A stretch of 15,029 nucleotides of DNA from Candidatus Omnitrophota bacterium (GCA_016180605.1 JACPAW010000157.1:1-15029), one strand, 5' to 3'. Numbered from the stretch's first letter, positions 1-6,426 are shown. Notes: generated by a model not told the origin, from the letters alone. Program-made: numbers and translations.

Positions 1-131
1 GGGTGGTAGCAGTAAAACGGTACGGGGCTATTGGCTTTCTCGCAAGCTTGCAGGATAGTCGTTCCTTGCGGAACGGTCACTGTTTTGCCGTCAATGGTTA
101 AAGTAATCTGCTTGGGTGGACTAGGCAGCAT
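1..131 (-). CDS. nuoG: NADH-quinone oxidoreductase subunit G, N-terminal fragment
   Basis: Only the first 43 codons are present; the gene runs off the window start. The translation begins MLPSPPKQITLTIDG and continues through a stretch ending VPFYCYHP. This matches the N-terminal [2Fe-2S] ferredoxin-like fold of NuoG, in which the Cys of CYHP (residue 41) is the first cluster ligand. In complex I NuoG carries several Fe-S clusters and passes electrons from NuoF toward NuoB at the membrane arm junction. The ATG overlaps the end of nuoEF by 11 nt, so translation is probably coupled. The order nuoEF-nuoG is standard. The call rests on a short segment, but both the motif and the position are typical. 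Confidence 0.85.
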   Translation of the reverse strand, partial: MLPSPPKQITLTIDGKTVTVPQGTTILQACEKANSPVPFYCYH

Positions 132-1953
132 GAACGTTTCCCACGGCTATGTGGAACTCTCCGCCCCAGCAGATCGAGCATCGGGGCGGATCCGCCCCTG
201 GCTTTCCCACATGGGCGGAAAATTCCTCCCGAAACTTCGTGATATAGCTCTGGACGGGCCAAGCAGCTGCATCCGCAAAGACGCAAATCGTGCGGCCTTC
301 CATGTTGCTGGAAATTCCAAGCAAAATATCCAAATCTTTCGGCCTGCCTTCGCCGCGATAGATCCGATCCACGATTTTGAAGATCCATCCTGTCCCTTCC
401 CGGCAAGGCGAGCATTGGCCGCAGGATTCATGCGCGAAAAACTTCGAGGCGTACCAGAGCGCTTCGACCATGCAGGTGGTATCATCCATCACGATCACAC
501 CGGCGGATCCTGCCATAGTACCTGCCGCAAGCAACGAATCAAAGTCCATGCGCACATCGATCTCATCAGCCCGGAGAATTTTTGCGGAGATGCCGCCCGG
601 AATGACTGCCTTCAGATTTCTTCCCTCCGGCACCCCGGCTGCTTCGATAAGCTCCCGCAGGGTGATTCCGTGCGATGCTTCGTAGAGGCCGGGTTTCTTC
701 ACATGGCCGCTTATAGAAAATAAACGAGTCCCCCCCGTTTTTCCAAAACCAAGCTTCGCGAACCAGTCGCCTCCTCGCTGGATAATCGAAGGGACACAGG
801 AAAGGGTCTCGACATTATTAATCACCGTCGGCGATGCAAACAGCCCAGCGATTGCAGGAAACGGCGGCTTAAGGCGAGGAAAGCCCTTTTTGCCCTCCAG
901 CGATTCCAAGAGGGCTGTTTCCTCTCCACAGATGTAAGCACCCGCGCCCCGATGCACCACGATTTCCAAACCATGATCCGTGTTAAAAATTCGCTTTCCT
1001 AAGAATCCATAGCGAGAAGCTTCTTCCACCGCTTTTTCCAGAATGTTCGCCGGTGTGGCGTATTCGCCGCGGATGTAAATATAGGCTTTGCGGCAACCTG
1101 TGGCAAAGGAAGCGATGACCATCCCCTCCAGAAGCCGGTGGGGATCCAGAGTAATCAGATAGCGATCCTTGATCGTCCCGGGCTCTCCTTCATCCGCATT
1201 GACCACCAGAAATTTCGGCTTTGTGCTTTCCTTGGGGATAAAACTCCATTTCTTGCCTGTAGGATACCCGGCCCCCCCTAATCCGCGCAGATTCGAGGCC
1301 GAAACTTGCGCAATCACTTGATCCGGCGTCATCTGGGTTAAGGCCTTTCGAGCAGCCTGGTAGCCCTCATCGCGAATGTAGGTTTCAATCGAGGAAGATT
1401 GGGCAACCGTAAAGCGCCGGGCAAGCACAGGCTCAGTGAGTCCTACCACTCCTTGGTAAGAAACCGGAAGGCCTGGCAGCGATTCCGGGGTATCGCACAA
1501 ACGCTCCGTCAGTCCAGGAATGAGTGGACCCACATAGGTGTCGTTGATCTGAGCAACGGGGGCACTCTCGCAGGCACAGAGGCATTCCACTGCCGATAAC
1601 GTGAAACGTCCATCGGGTGTCGTTTGGCCAGGTTGGATGCCCAGACGCTGCGAGAGTTCTTGCAGATGCTGCCTGCCTTGCCGCAAGGCGCAAGCGATGC
1701 CGTCACAAACCTGAATGTGGTATTTTCCAACCGGCTGCTTGTGGAAAAGGGTGTAGAACGTGACCACTTCATGGACATGGGAAGGAGCTACCTGGAGAAA
1801 TTTTCCCACCCACTCTTCCGCCTCGCTGCCGATGAATCCCAAATGCTCTTGGATTAAGCGTAACAAAGGCAGCATCGCGGCTCGCTTTTGCTCATAGCGC
1901 GCGAGAATTGCCTCCGCTTCTGATCGCAACTCGTCTAATTTGAGCTGACTCAT
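121..1953 (-). CDS. nuoEF: NADH-quinone oxidoreductase fused subunits E and F
   Basis: A single 610-residue frame holds two complex I subunits that are usually separate. Residues about 1-160 are NuoE (24 kDa, [2Fe-2S] cluster N1a), with ligands C83-x4-C88 and C124-x3-C128 at the spacing seen in E. coli NuoE. Residues about 175-610 are NuoF (51 kDa, FMN and NADH site): GLGGAGYPTGKKW near 225, NADEGEPG near 252, GAGAYICGEET near 337, and the N3 [4Fe-4S] ligands C511, C514, C517 and C557. The linker (about 155-175) reads on without a stop. It contains an in-frame AAGGAG (1449-1454) that may be a relic nuoF ribosome site. The start ATG lies 7 nt after an AGGA supplied by a heptamer repeat. HoxF of NAD-reducing hydrogenases has the same E-F fusion, but its place between nuoD and nuoG makes this complex I. 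The C-terminus after residue 582 is not typical of NuoF. Confidence 0.95.
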   Translation of the reverse strand: MSQLKLDELRSEAEAILARYEQKRAAMLPLLRLIQEHLGFIGSEAEEWVGKFLQVAPSHVHEVVTFYTLFHKQPVGKYHIQVCDGIACALRQGRQHLQELSQRLGIQPGQTTPDGRFTLSAVECLCACESAPVAQINDTYVGPLIPGLTERLCDTPESLPGLPVSYQGVVGLTEPVLARRFTVAQSSSIETYIRDEGYQAARKALTQMTPDQVIAQVSASNLRGLGGAGYPTGKKWSFIPKESTKPKFLVVNADEGEPGTIKDRYLITLDPHRLLEGMVIASFATGCRKAYIYIRGEYATPANILEKAVEEASRYGFLGKRIFNTDHGLEIVVHRGAGAYICGEETALLESLEGKKGFPRLKPPFPAIAGLFASPTVINNVETLSCVPSIIQRGGDWFAKLGFGKTGGTRLFSISGHVKKPGLYEASHGITLRELIEAAGVPEGRNLKAVIPGGISAKILRADEIDVRMDFDSLLAAGTMAGSAGVIVMDDTTCMVEALWYASKFFAHESCGQCSPCREGTGWIFKIVDRIYRGEGRPKDLDILLGISSNMEGRTICVFADAAAWPVQSYITKFREEFSAHVGKPGADPPRCSICWGGEFHIAVGNVHAA

Positions 1954-1957
1954 TCCA

Positions 1958-2035
1958 ACTTCCTACTTCCGACTTCTAACTTCCTACACATTATCCGGCC
2001 CGTCTCTGTGTGCTGTGTGCTCATTGCTGTGTGCT
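1958..2035. repeat. Heptamer element 1, composite of two unlike arms
   Basis: Between nuoD and nuoEF lie two blocks with a strict 7-bp period. The left block (1958-1985) is ACTTCCT, ACTTCCG, ACTTCTA, ACTTCCT. The right block (2006-2033) is CTGTGTG, CTGTGTG, CTCATTG, CTGTGTG. Each has four units, but the two blocks are not complementary to each other, unlike the other heptamer elements here. The left block resembles the right arm at 4636-4691 (CTGACTT type). The right block matches the unit at 11563-11652. On the minus strand the left block reads AGGAAGT repeats ending just before the nuoEF ATG and supplies its AGGA ribosome-binding motif. The periodicity is directly visible; the function is unknown. 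Confidence 0.85.
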
Positions 2036-2039
2036 ACAG

Positions 2040-3369
2040 TTACCGGTCCAACTCTCCACCGATCATATTCACGGAACCGAAAGTAGGAACGATGTCCGCC
2101 ACAAGATCCCCCGCAATCAATTCAGGAAGAGCGGCCATGATCGCAAAACAAGGCGGGCGCACGCGGACGCGGTACGGGCGATCGGAGCCATCGCTGACCA
2201 CATAGAATCCAAGCTCCCCGTTGGCTCCCTCCACGGCGCTGTAGTATTCGCTAGCAGGAGGACGGATGGATGTTGCCGTAGATGTCTTCCTTGGCCGGTA
2301 GTACGGCGCGTCGTTCATCGGCGTTGACCGCATCGTGATAACCACGCGTGGAACCCTCTAATGTAGGATCCAGCTGCACACGGGCTTGCTTAAAACCAGC
2401 GACTCGACCCATCTTGGCCTCATCGACCATCACATCCGCCGGCAGCAGGCGCCCTTCGAAGTCTACATTCAATGGCCCTTCGGGAATCTTGGCGAGCGCT
2501 TGCTCAATGAGGCGCATGCTCTGCTCCATCTCTTCCATGCGCACCAAATAGCGGTCGTAATTATCCCCATGCTGCCCGGTAGGGATGTCAAACGACAACC
2601 GGTCATAAACAAAGTAAGGCTGGCTCTTTCGAGTATCGAGTGCCACACCGGATCCCCGCAGAAAAGGCCCAGTGAAGGCGTACTGAATGGCGCGCTCCTT
2701 GGAAATCACACCGGTTCCCTGCATGCGATCCACGAAGATCCGGTTGCGGGTTAAGAGCGTGTCGCATTCCAAAAGCACTTCCCGAACCTTTTGCATCGCA
2801 GCCAGAGTCCTTTCGGAAAAACCTTCCGGTAAATCAGCCTTCAGCCCGCCCACGCGGCCATAAGAGATCGTCAAGCGGGCACCCGTAACCAATTCGATAA
2901 GCTCCCATAACCATTCCCGCGCCTTGATCATGTAAAGAAAAACCGTAAACGCCCCCAACTCCATGGCGGAGGCGCCAATGCAGGTCAGATGGTCGGTAAC
3001 CCGGGATAGCTCACTCATGATGACCCGGATGTATTGGCACCGTTCCGTCACCTCGATTCCCAGAAGGCGCTCTACGGCCAAGCAATATCCGAAATTATTG
3101 ATCAGCGGCGAAACATAATTCAGTCGATCGGTATAAGGAATGACGTTGTTGTAAGGTCCGCGTTCGCTTTCTTTTTCAAAGGCGCGATGCAGATAGCCGA
3201 TTTCCACATCTGACTTCACGACCCGTTCCCCATCGAGTTCTACAATGAGCTGGACGATGCCATGCATGGCAGGATGCGATGGCCCCAAGTTGAGAAACAT
3301 GTGCTTCGTCTCAAACTGGGGCGTGGGGCGTGGGGCGTGGGGCGTGGAAAATTCTGTAGTTTTCACCAT
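2040..3369 (-). pseudogene. nuoD: NADH-quinone oxidoreductase subunit D, frameshifted
   Basis: NuoD (49 kDa) helps form the quinone site of complex I. The first frame (3369-2251) carries NLGPSHPAMHG, then a full NuoD body up to LPAKEDIYGNI, then five aberrant residues and a stop at 2251-2253. The normal C-terminus continues in another frame from about 2267 to 2040: RPPASEYYSAVEGANGELG, then YRVRVRPPCF, ending MIGGELDR. Compared with family members, the helix between YGNI and RPP (about 13-14 residues) is missing. The missing length is 2 modulo 3, which explains the frame change. The sequence at the break (2264-2271) holds ATCC twice, consistent with deletion between short repeats. Both halves look well conserved, so either the lesion is very recent or it is an assembly error. 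The start at 3369 gives an N-terminal stretch (about residues 9-17) encoded by a GC-rich heptamer repeat; an in-frame ATG at 3300 is a possible alternative. Confidence 0.85.
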
Positions 3370-3431
3370 GTTTTATCTCTACGCTTATATTTTTTCATAT
3401 CCCCCGGCCCCCGTCCCATGCCCCCTGCCCC
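3318..3431. repeat. Heptamer element 2, GC-rich inverted arms across the nuoC/nuoD junction
   Basis: The left arm (3318-3345) is four perfect GGGGCGT units plus GG. The right arm (3401-3428) is CCCCCGG, CCCCCGT, CCCATGC, CCCCTGC plus CCC. Compared as reverse complements in register, five or six of seven positions match per unit, so the arms could pair into a roughly 30-bp hairpin with a 55-nt AT-rich loop. The nuoD start codon (3367-3369) sits in that loop. The left arm is therefore translated as part of NuoD, while the right arm abuts the nuoC stop codon. Regulatory or translational effects are inference. Confidence 0.85.
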
Positions 3432-4018
3432 TAATTGAGGGGGCCGATGATCGGCTGTCGCTTGCGCACCGGGTAATCTTTCCGCAGGGGGTGGCCTTCG
3501 AAAGATTCATACATCAGGATCCGGCGCAGATTAGGATGCCCGTTGAAGGTGATTCCAAATAGGTCCCAGACTTCACGCTCAAACCAATTCGCCGAGGCCC
3601 ATAACTGGGTCAAAGACGCCAAGCTTAGATCCGCCACGTTCAAAGGAACCTTGAGTCGAAGCCGGTGATTGTGCTCTGAAGAGTAAAAATGATACACCAC
3701 TTCGAAGCGAAACTCATCGTTGGAAACACCCCGCTGCCATGGATTGGCAGAGGGTTTGGGCTTCATAAAATACGGAAGAGGAGAAGGTGTTTTCAAGGTA
3801 GGCGCACTGCTCAAAGTCCGTCCGAATTTCAGATAGTCGACGGCGGTTAAGTCCATTAAGAAATCAAACCGCATGTGCGGGTCATCCCGTAGAAACTCGG
3901 CAATCAAAAGCAATCCCGCCCGATCGATCACCACCGTCTCCTGGCCAAGAGAATGGTGCGTGAGCAGCACCTGTTGCGAAAAACGCTGCTGGATCGTTTC
4001 CGTAAGTCTCAGAGTCAT
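3431..4018 (-). CDS. nuoC: NADH-quinone oxidoreductase subunit C
   Basis: This is a 195-residue NuoC (30 kDa subunit), which packs against NuoD in the peripheral arm of complex I and carries no cofactor of its own. Family motifs are clear: FEVVYHFYS near 105-115, then ANWFEREVWDLFGI, GHPNLRRIL and GHPLRKDYP toward the C-terminus. Between MDLTAVDY and RFEVVYHFYS there is an extra proline-rich loop of about 30 residues (SPLPYFMKPKP region) compared with short NuoC proteins; insertions here occur in other lineages. The gene starts 12 nt after nuoB and ends against heptamer element 2. The Shine-Dalgarno sequence is weak. NuoC is separate from NuoD here, unlike the NuoCD fusion of E. coli. Confidence 0.96.
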   Translation of the reverse strand: MTLRLTETIQQRFSQQVLLTHHSLGQETVVIDRAGLLLIAEFLRDDPHMRFDFLMDLTAVDYLKFGRTLSSAPTLKTPSPLPYFMKPKPSANPWQRGVSNDEFRFEVVYHFYSSEHNHRLRLKVPLNVADLSLASLTQLWASANWFEREVWDLFGITFNGHPNLRRILMYESFEGHPLRKDYPVRKRQPIIGPLN

Positions 4019-4030
4019 GCTGACTATACT

Positions 4031-4573
4031 CTAAAGGTGGGCTTCAGGGCGGTGTGGCAATCCGACTTCCTGAGGTCTAGCAGAAAATAGGACAGCTGCC
4101 GGAGCTTTTTCTCCTTGGGCGATCTTTTCCTGCAATTTCATAAGACCATCGAGGACATTTTCAGGACGTGGAGGGCAGCCAGGGATGTAAACATCAACCG
4201 GAATAATGGTGTCGATGCCCATGACGGTTGCATAATTGTCATAAAACCCGCCCGTACAGGTGCACACCCCGAATGCCACCACCCACTTCGGTTCGGTCAT
4301 CTGATCGTAGACGCGTTTAAGAACAGGAGCCAACTTATGGCTGATGGTCCCCACAACGAAAAGGACATCCGCCTGGCGAGGAGAAAACCGCGGAAAGCCA
4401 GCGCCAAAGCGGTCCATATCGTAATGAGAGGTAGCCGTGGCCATGTACTCCATACCGCAACAAGCGGTGACGAAGGGGTACTGGAAGATTGAGAATTTTC
4501 GCGCCCAGCCAAGAGCCGCGTCGATTCGCGTCGTCATCCAGTTCAGTTTCGCAACGTCCGGAGAGTCAGCCAT
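4031..4573 (-). CDS. nuoB: NADH-quinone oxidoreductase subunit B
   Basis: This 180-residue NuoB (20 kDa, PSST-type) holds cluster N2, the last Fe-S centre before quinone. The ligands are visible: the adjacent pair C38-C39 in TACCGMEYM, C104 in FGVCTCTGGFYDNY, and C133 in PGCPPRPE. The segment SPRQADVLFVVGT is also diagnostic. A second cysteine, C106, follows the third ligand and is not part of the canonical set. The third-ligand loop is the GGFYDNYATV type rather than the GGGYYHYSY type of E. coli. The ATG lies 9 nt from the end of a heptamer-repeat arm and has no good Shine-Dalgarno sequence. It is the second gene of the operon. Confidence 0.97.
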   Translation of the reverse strand: MADSPDVAKLNWMTTRIDAALGWARKFSIFQYPFVTACCGMEYMATATSHYDMDRFGAGFPRFSPRQADVLFVVGTISHKLAPVLKRVYDQMTEPKWVVAFGVCTCTGGFYDNYATVMGIDTIIPVDVYIPGCPPRPENVLDGLMKLQEKIAQGEKAPAAVLFSARPQEVGLPHRPEAHL

Positions 4574-4582
4574 TTGCCCGTT

Positions 4583-4695
4583 CAGAAGTCAGAGAACAGA
4601 AGACAGAAGACAGATTGTCAGAAGTTAGATTAAATCTGACCTCTGTTTTCTGACCTCTGACTTCTGATTTCTGACTTCTGATTTCTGACTTCTGA
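4583..4695. repeat. Heptamer element 3, extended inverted arms between nuoA and nuoB
   Basis: The left arm (4583-4610) is CAGAAGT, CAGAGAA, CAGAAGA, CAGAAGA plus CAG. The right arm (4636-4691) has eight units, alternating mainly CTGACTT and CTGATTT, plus CTGA. The arms are approximate reverse complements in register. The centre (4626-4636) contains AGATT and AATCT around a single A, so a long hairpin with a very short loop could form. The element fills nearly all of the nuoA-nuoB gap. On the minus strand it lies between the nuoA stop and the nuoB start, where it could affect the relative expression of the two. That role is inference. Confidence 0.87.
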
Positions 4696-4698
4696 ACC

Positions 4699-5049
4699 CT
4701 ATTTGAACTCCAACGCACCCTTCTTCCAGGCATAGACGAAACCGGCCACAACGACTAACAAGAAGAAGAGCATTTCCAGCAAACCAAACCAACCCAACTC
4801 TCTTATCAGCACGGCCCAAGGAAAAAGAAAGACCAGCTCCACATCGAAGATGACAAAGAGCATGGCCACGACATAGAAATGAACCGGAAGGCGTCCAGCA
4901 GGCAGACTAATCGGTGGAACACCGCACTCAAAGGGTTGCGTCTTAACTAGGTTAGGGCGTTTCGGTCCCCAAAGGGAGTTGGCGCACAACAGGATCACCG
5001 CCACCCCGGAGGCGAAAGCGGCAAAGATAAGAATGCTGGCGTATTCCAT
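4699..5049 (-). CDS. nuoA: NADH-quinone oxidoreductase subunit A
   Basis: This 116-residue membrane subunit of complex I (ND3 homologue) lies near the junction of the peripheral and membrane arms. Three hydrophobic segments are visible (about 3-23, 58-80 and 86-108). The first loop contains the family signature KTQPFECG, with E41 and C42; this loop moves during catalysis in characterised complexes. The second helix has the typical LFVIFDVE, including D69 and E71. The length is normal. It is the first gene of the nuo operon, about 80 nt downstream of a plausible sigma70-type promoter. The ribosome site before the ATG is poor. Confidence 0.97.
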   Translation of the reverse strand: MEYASILIFAAFASGVAVILLCANSLWGPKRPNLVKTQPFECGVPPISLPAGRLPVHFYVVAMLFVIFDVELVFLFPWAVLIRELGWFGLLEMLFFLLVVVAGFVYAWKKGALEFK

Positions 5050-5138
5050 CCTGACGGGTTCCGTGGAAACGCGGGTTTAAGAGCGGCTGCGGTCCATTCC
5101 CGAGCTGTCAGCCCATTGAGCTACAAATCAGACTCAAT

Positions 5139-5168
5139 AATATAGCATTGCAGCACGGGAGGTGTCTA
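5139..5168 (-). promoter_or_regulatory. Candidate sigma70-type promoter of the nuo operon
   Basis: On the minus strand TAGACA (5163-5168) is followed after 18 nt by TATATT (5139-5144), five of six matches to each consensus. Transcription would start near 5132, giving a leader of about 80 nt before nuoA. The surrounding 5050-5190 gap holds no gene. This was read by eye and has not been tested. Confidence 0.42.
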
Positions 5169-5190
5169 CTGGACGCAGGCTAATGCAGGT

Positions 5191-5625
5191 TTACTTGTTG
5201 TAATCAAGCCCTCGCTCAAGGAACTGCTCATCCATCCGCTGAGGCCTAAAATAGCTGCGGACGAATGTCTTGAGGGGTTCCACGTCGAATTGGCGGCAGC
5301 TGTAAATGTCGATCGAAATGAATTCCTTTGGGGTCAACGTGTGAATTTGAATGCCGCTTTCAACCAATGGGATCCACCCGCTCAGACCCGCCTTGTCGGG
5401 ATAGCGCTTTCCATCTGTGCGGAAAATAAACGGCGGCGACTGCGGCTCCACCTTAAGAACAGAAACCACCTGCTCGAGGAACTGATAACACAATCCCAAA
5501 TCATCGCAGGCTCCCTTTTTGCAATCATACAAGTCCAACAGCAACTGGTAACCAAAGGGTGCTGCGCGTTTTGTTTTGGCCGTATCGGTCACGGCCTGTA
5601 CTTCACACACCGGGGCGTGCGGCAT
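5191..5625 (-). CDS. speD: SpeD-family pyruvoyl-dependent decarboxylase (S-adenosylmethionine decarboxylase-like)
   Basis: SpeD enzymes cleave themselves at an internal serine to form a pyruvoyl group, and typically decarboxylate S-adenosylmethionine for spermidine synthesis. With the start at 5625 the protein has 144 residues; this ATG follows GGAGG (5630-5634) by 4 nt, and the upstream ATG at 5649 has no such site. The fold start GYQLLLDLYDC and the core VESGIQIHT are recognisable. S90, H95 and C110 have exactly the spacing of S63, H68 and C83 in the Thermotoga enzyme. However, the usual ESHIS at the cleavage site is ESGIQ here, and a 25-residue N-terminal extension is present. No speE is adjacent. 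Some SpeD homologues are known to have become ornithine or arginine decarboxylases, so the substrate is uncertain. Confidence 0.85.
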   Translation of the reverse strand: MPHAPVCEVQAVTDTAKTKRAAPFGYQLLLDLYDCKKGACDDLGLCYQFLEQVVSVLKVEPQSPPFIFRTDGKRYPDKAGLSGWIPLVESGIQIHTLTPKEFISIDIYSCRQFDVEPLKTFVRSYFRPQRMDEQFLERGLDYNK

Positions 5626-5667
5626 ACCACCTCCATCGATCCTGCGCATGACCGCTCAAAAGACGCG

Positions 5668-5695
5668 ACACCCCGACGGTCATGCGTCGGGGTGC
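5668..5695 (-). promoter_or_regulatory. GC-rich hairpin in the speD leader
   Basis: A 10-bp stem, CACCCCGACG/C-side complement (5669-5678 with 5685-5694) closes a 6-nt loop. It lies about 45 nt upstream of the speD ATG within a predicted leader of about 130 nt. No U-run directly follows on the minus strand, so it is not a standard intrinsic terminator. It could be an mRNA-stability or translation-control element. A short upstream reading frame (5746-5603, 47 codons) also crosses it and overlaps the speD start. The stem is seen directly; its function is inference. Confidence 0.45.
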
Positions 5696-5762
5696 AATAG
5701 GATACCATTCAGTCCGTTGTCGCCAAGCTTCATCGCAAGCGTTCATACTCTCGATGATTGGC

Positions 5763-5790
5763 ATACTATATCAAGCCCATGGAAAGTCAA
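5763..5790 (-). promoter_or_regulatory. Candidate speD promoter
   Basis: On the minus strand TTGACT (5785-5790) lies 16 nt from TAGTAT (5763-5768), with five and four matches to the sigma70 consensus. An overlapping TATAGT fits the -10 better but leaves only 14 nt spacing. Transcription from here would give speD a leader of about 130 nt. Confidence 0.3.
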
Positions 5791-5816
5791 GCATATTTAG
5801 CAGCATGCGAGTCGAC

Positions 5817-5869
5817 ACTATTAGGAACGCCTCCTCGGTGCCTGCCTCCTGGGAGGCGTTCCTAATAGT
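5817..5869. repeat. Perfect 18-bp inverted repeat at the 3' end of maf
   Basis: Positions 5817-5834 (ACTATTAGGAACGCCTCC) and 5852-5869 are exact reverse complements separated by 17 nt. The stop codon and about the last 15 codons of maf are encoded inside it. As RNA it could form a stable hairpin at the end of the dusB-maf transcript, but no U-run follows. It could also be the trace of a small palindromic element that replaced the original maf 3' end. Confidence 0.75.
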
Positions 5870-6426
5870 AACGCCTCTTTAATTTCGCGACGCAGTAGCT
5901 CCAAGGGAAGCCCGATGACGTTGCTTCGCGAGCCTTCGATACCGGCGATCAGATCCCCACGGTCTGCTTGCAACGCATAGCCACCTGCCTTATCCAAAGG
6001 AGAGCAGCGTTGAAAAAGTTTTTTTATCGTGGAATCGCTTAAAGAATGAAACGTCACCCGGCTGCGGTCAAAGCTGGCTCGGGAGCCTCTGGTTGCCACA
6101 TCTAAGAGACAAAGCCCCGTGTAGACCCAATGACTGCGTCCGCTTAAGGCACGCATCAACTGCCACGCTTGCTTCATATTGCGTGGTTTGCCAATCACCC
6201 GGCCTTGAAACCATAGAAAAGTATCCGCCCCAATCACCCACCCGCAAGCGCCATTCGGAAGAATCGCCTTTTTTGCTTTTCCAATGGCATTGCGCATGGC
6301 GTTAACCTCAGGCGACTGCGAAGAACGAATGGTTTCCCGGTGTGTGGAGCGTACGATTTTGAAGGAAAGTCCCAGCTCTTTTAAGAGCCAGCGACGACGC
6401 GGGGATTGTGAGGCAAGATACAGCAT
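5821..6426 (-). CDS. maf: Maf-family nucleotide pyrophosphatase
   Basis: Maf proteins hydrolyse non-canonical or pyrimidine nucleoside triphosphates (for example dTTP and UTP) to monophosphates and are cytosolic. The 201-residue translation starts with the canonical LASQSPRRRWLL and has GADTF (D68), the GKP motif near 79-81, LSGRSHWVYTG near 94, DKAGGYALQ near 145 and IEGSRSNVIGLPL near 163. The gene starts 46 nt inside the end of dusB, so the two are probably co-transcribed and translationally coupled. The C-terminal tail (about residues 187-201, LGTPPRRQAPRRRS) is Arg- and Pro-rich and is encoded by a perfect inverted repeat. It does not resemble usual Maf ends, so the original terminus was probably replaced. 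Confidence 0.93.
   Translation of the reverse strand: MLYLASQSPRRRWLLKELGLSFKIVRSTHRETIRSSQSPEVNAMRNAIGKAKKAILPNGACGWVIGADTFLWFQGRVIGKPRNMKQAWQLMRALSGRSHWVYTGLCLLDVATRGSRASFDRSRVTFHSLSDSTIKKLFQRCSPLDKAGGYALQADRGDLIAGIEGSRSNVIGLPLELLRREIKEALLLGTPPRRQAPRRRS

Noticed and set aside
31..723. A 230-codon plus-strand frame opposite nuoEF
   Set aside because: It lies antisense to the strongly conserved NuoF coding sequence, whose FMN, NADH and Fe-S motifs prove the minus-strand frame; its own translation shows no family motif.
4566..4819. Two minus-strand reading frames with repeated Ser-Glu-Val-Arg-type heptads between nuoA and nuoB
   Set aside because: They are translations of the heptamer repeat, overlap nuoA or nuoB, and have no ribosome site or homology.
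5101..5126. tRNA D-arm-like sequence on the minus strand (TAGCTCAATGGG) between nuoA and speD
   Set aside because: No acceptor stem, anticodon arm or T-arm with GTTCRA could be found around it, and the expected GAGC partner of the D-stem is absent.
5626..5762. S-adenosylmethionine riboswitch in the speD leader
   Set aside because: Only one simple hairpin is visible; no multi-helix junction or pseudoknot matching known SAM riboswitch classes could be recognised.
5817..5869. Integron attC site at the maf 3' end
   Set aside because: The arms are perfectly complementary without the bulged bases of attC, and the GTTRRRY/RYYYAAC core pair is missing.
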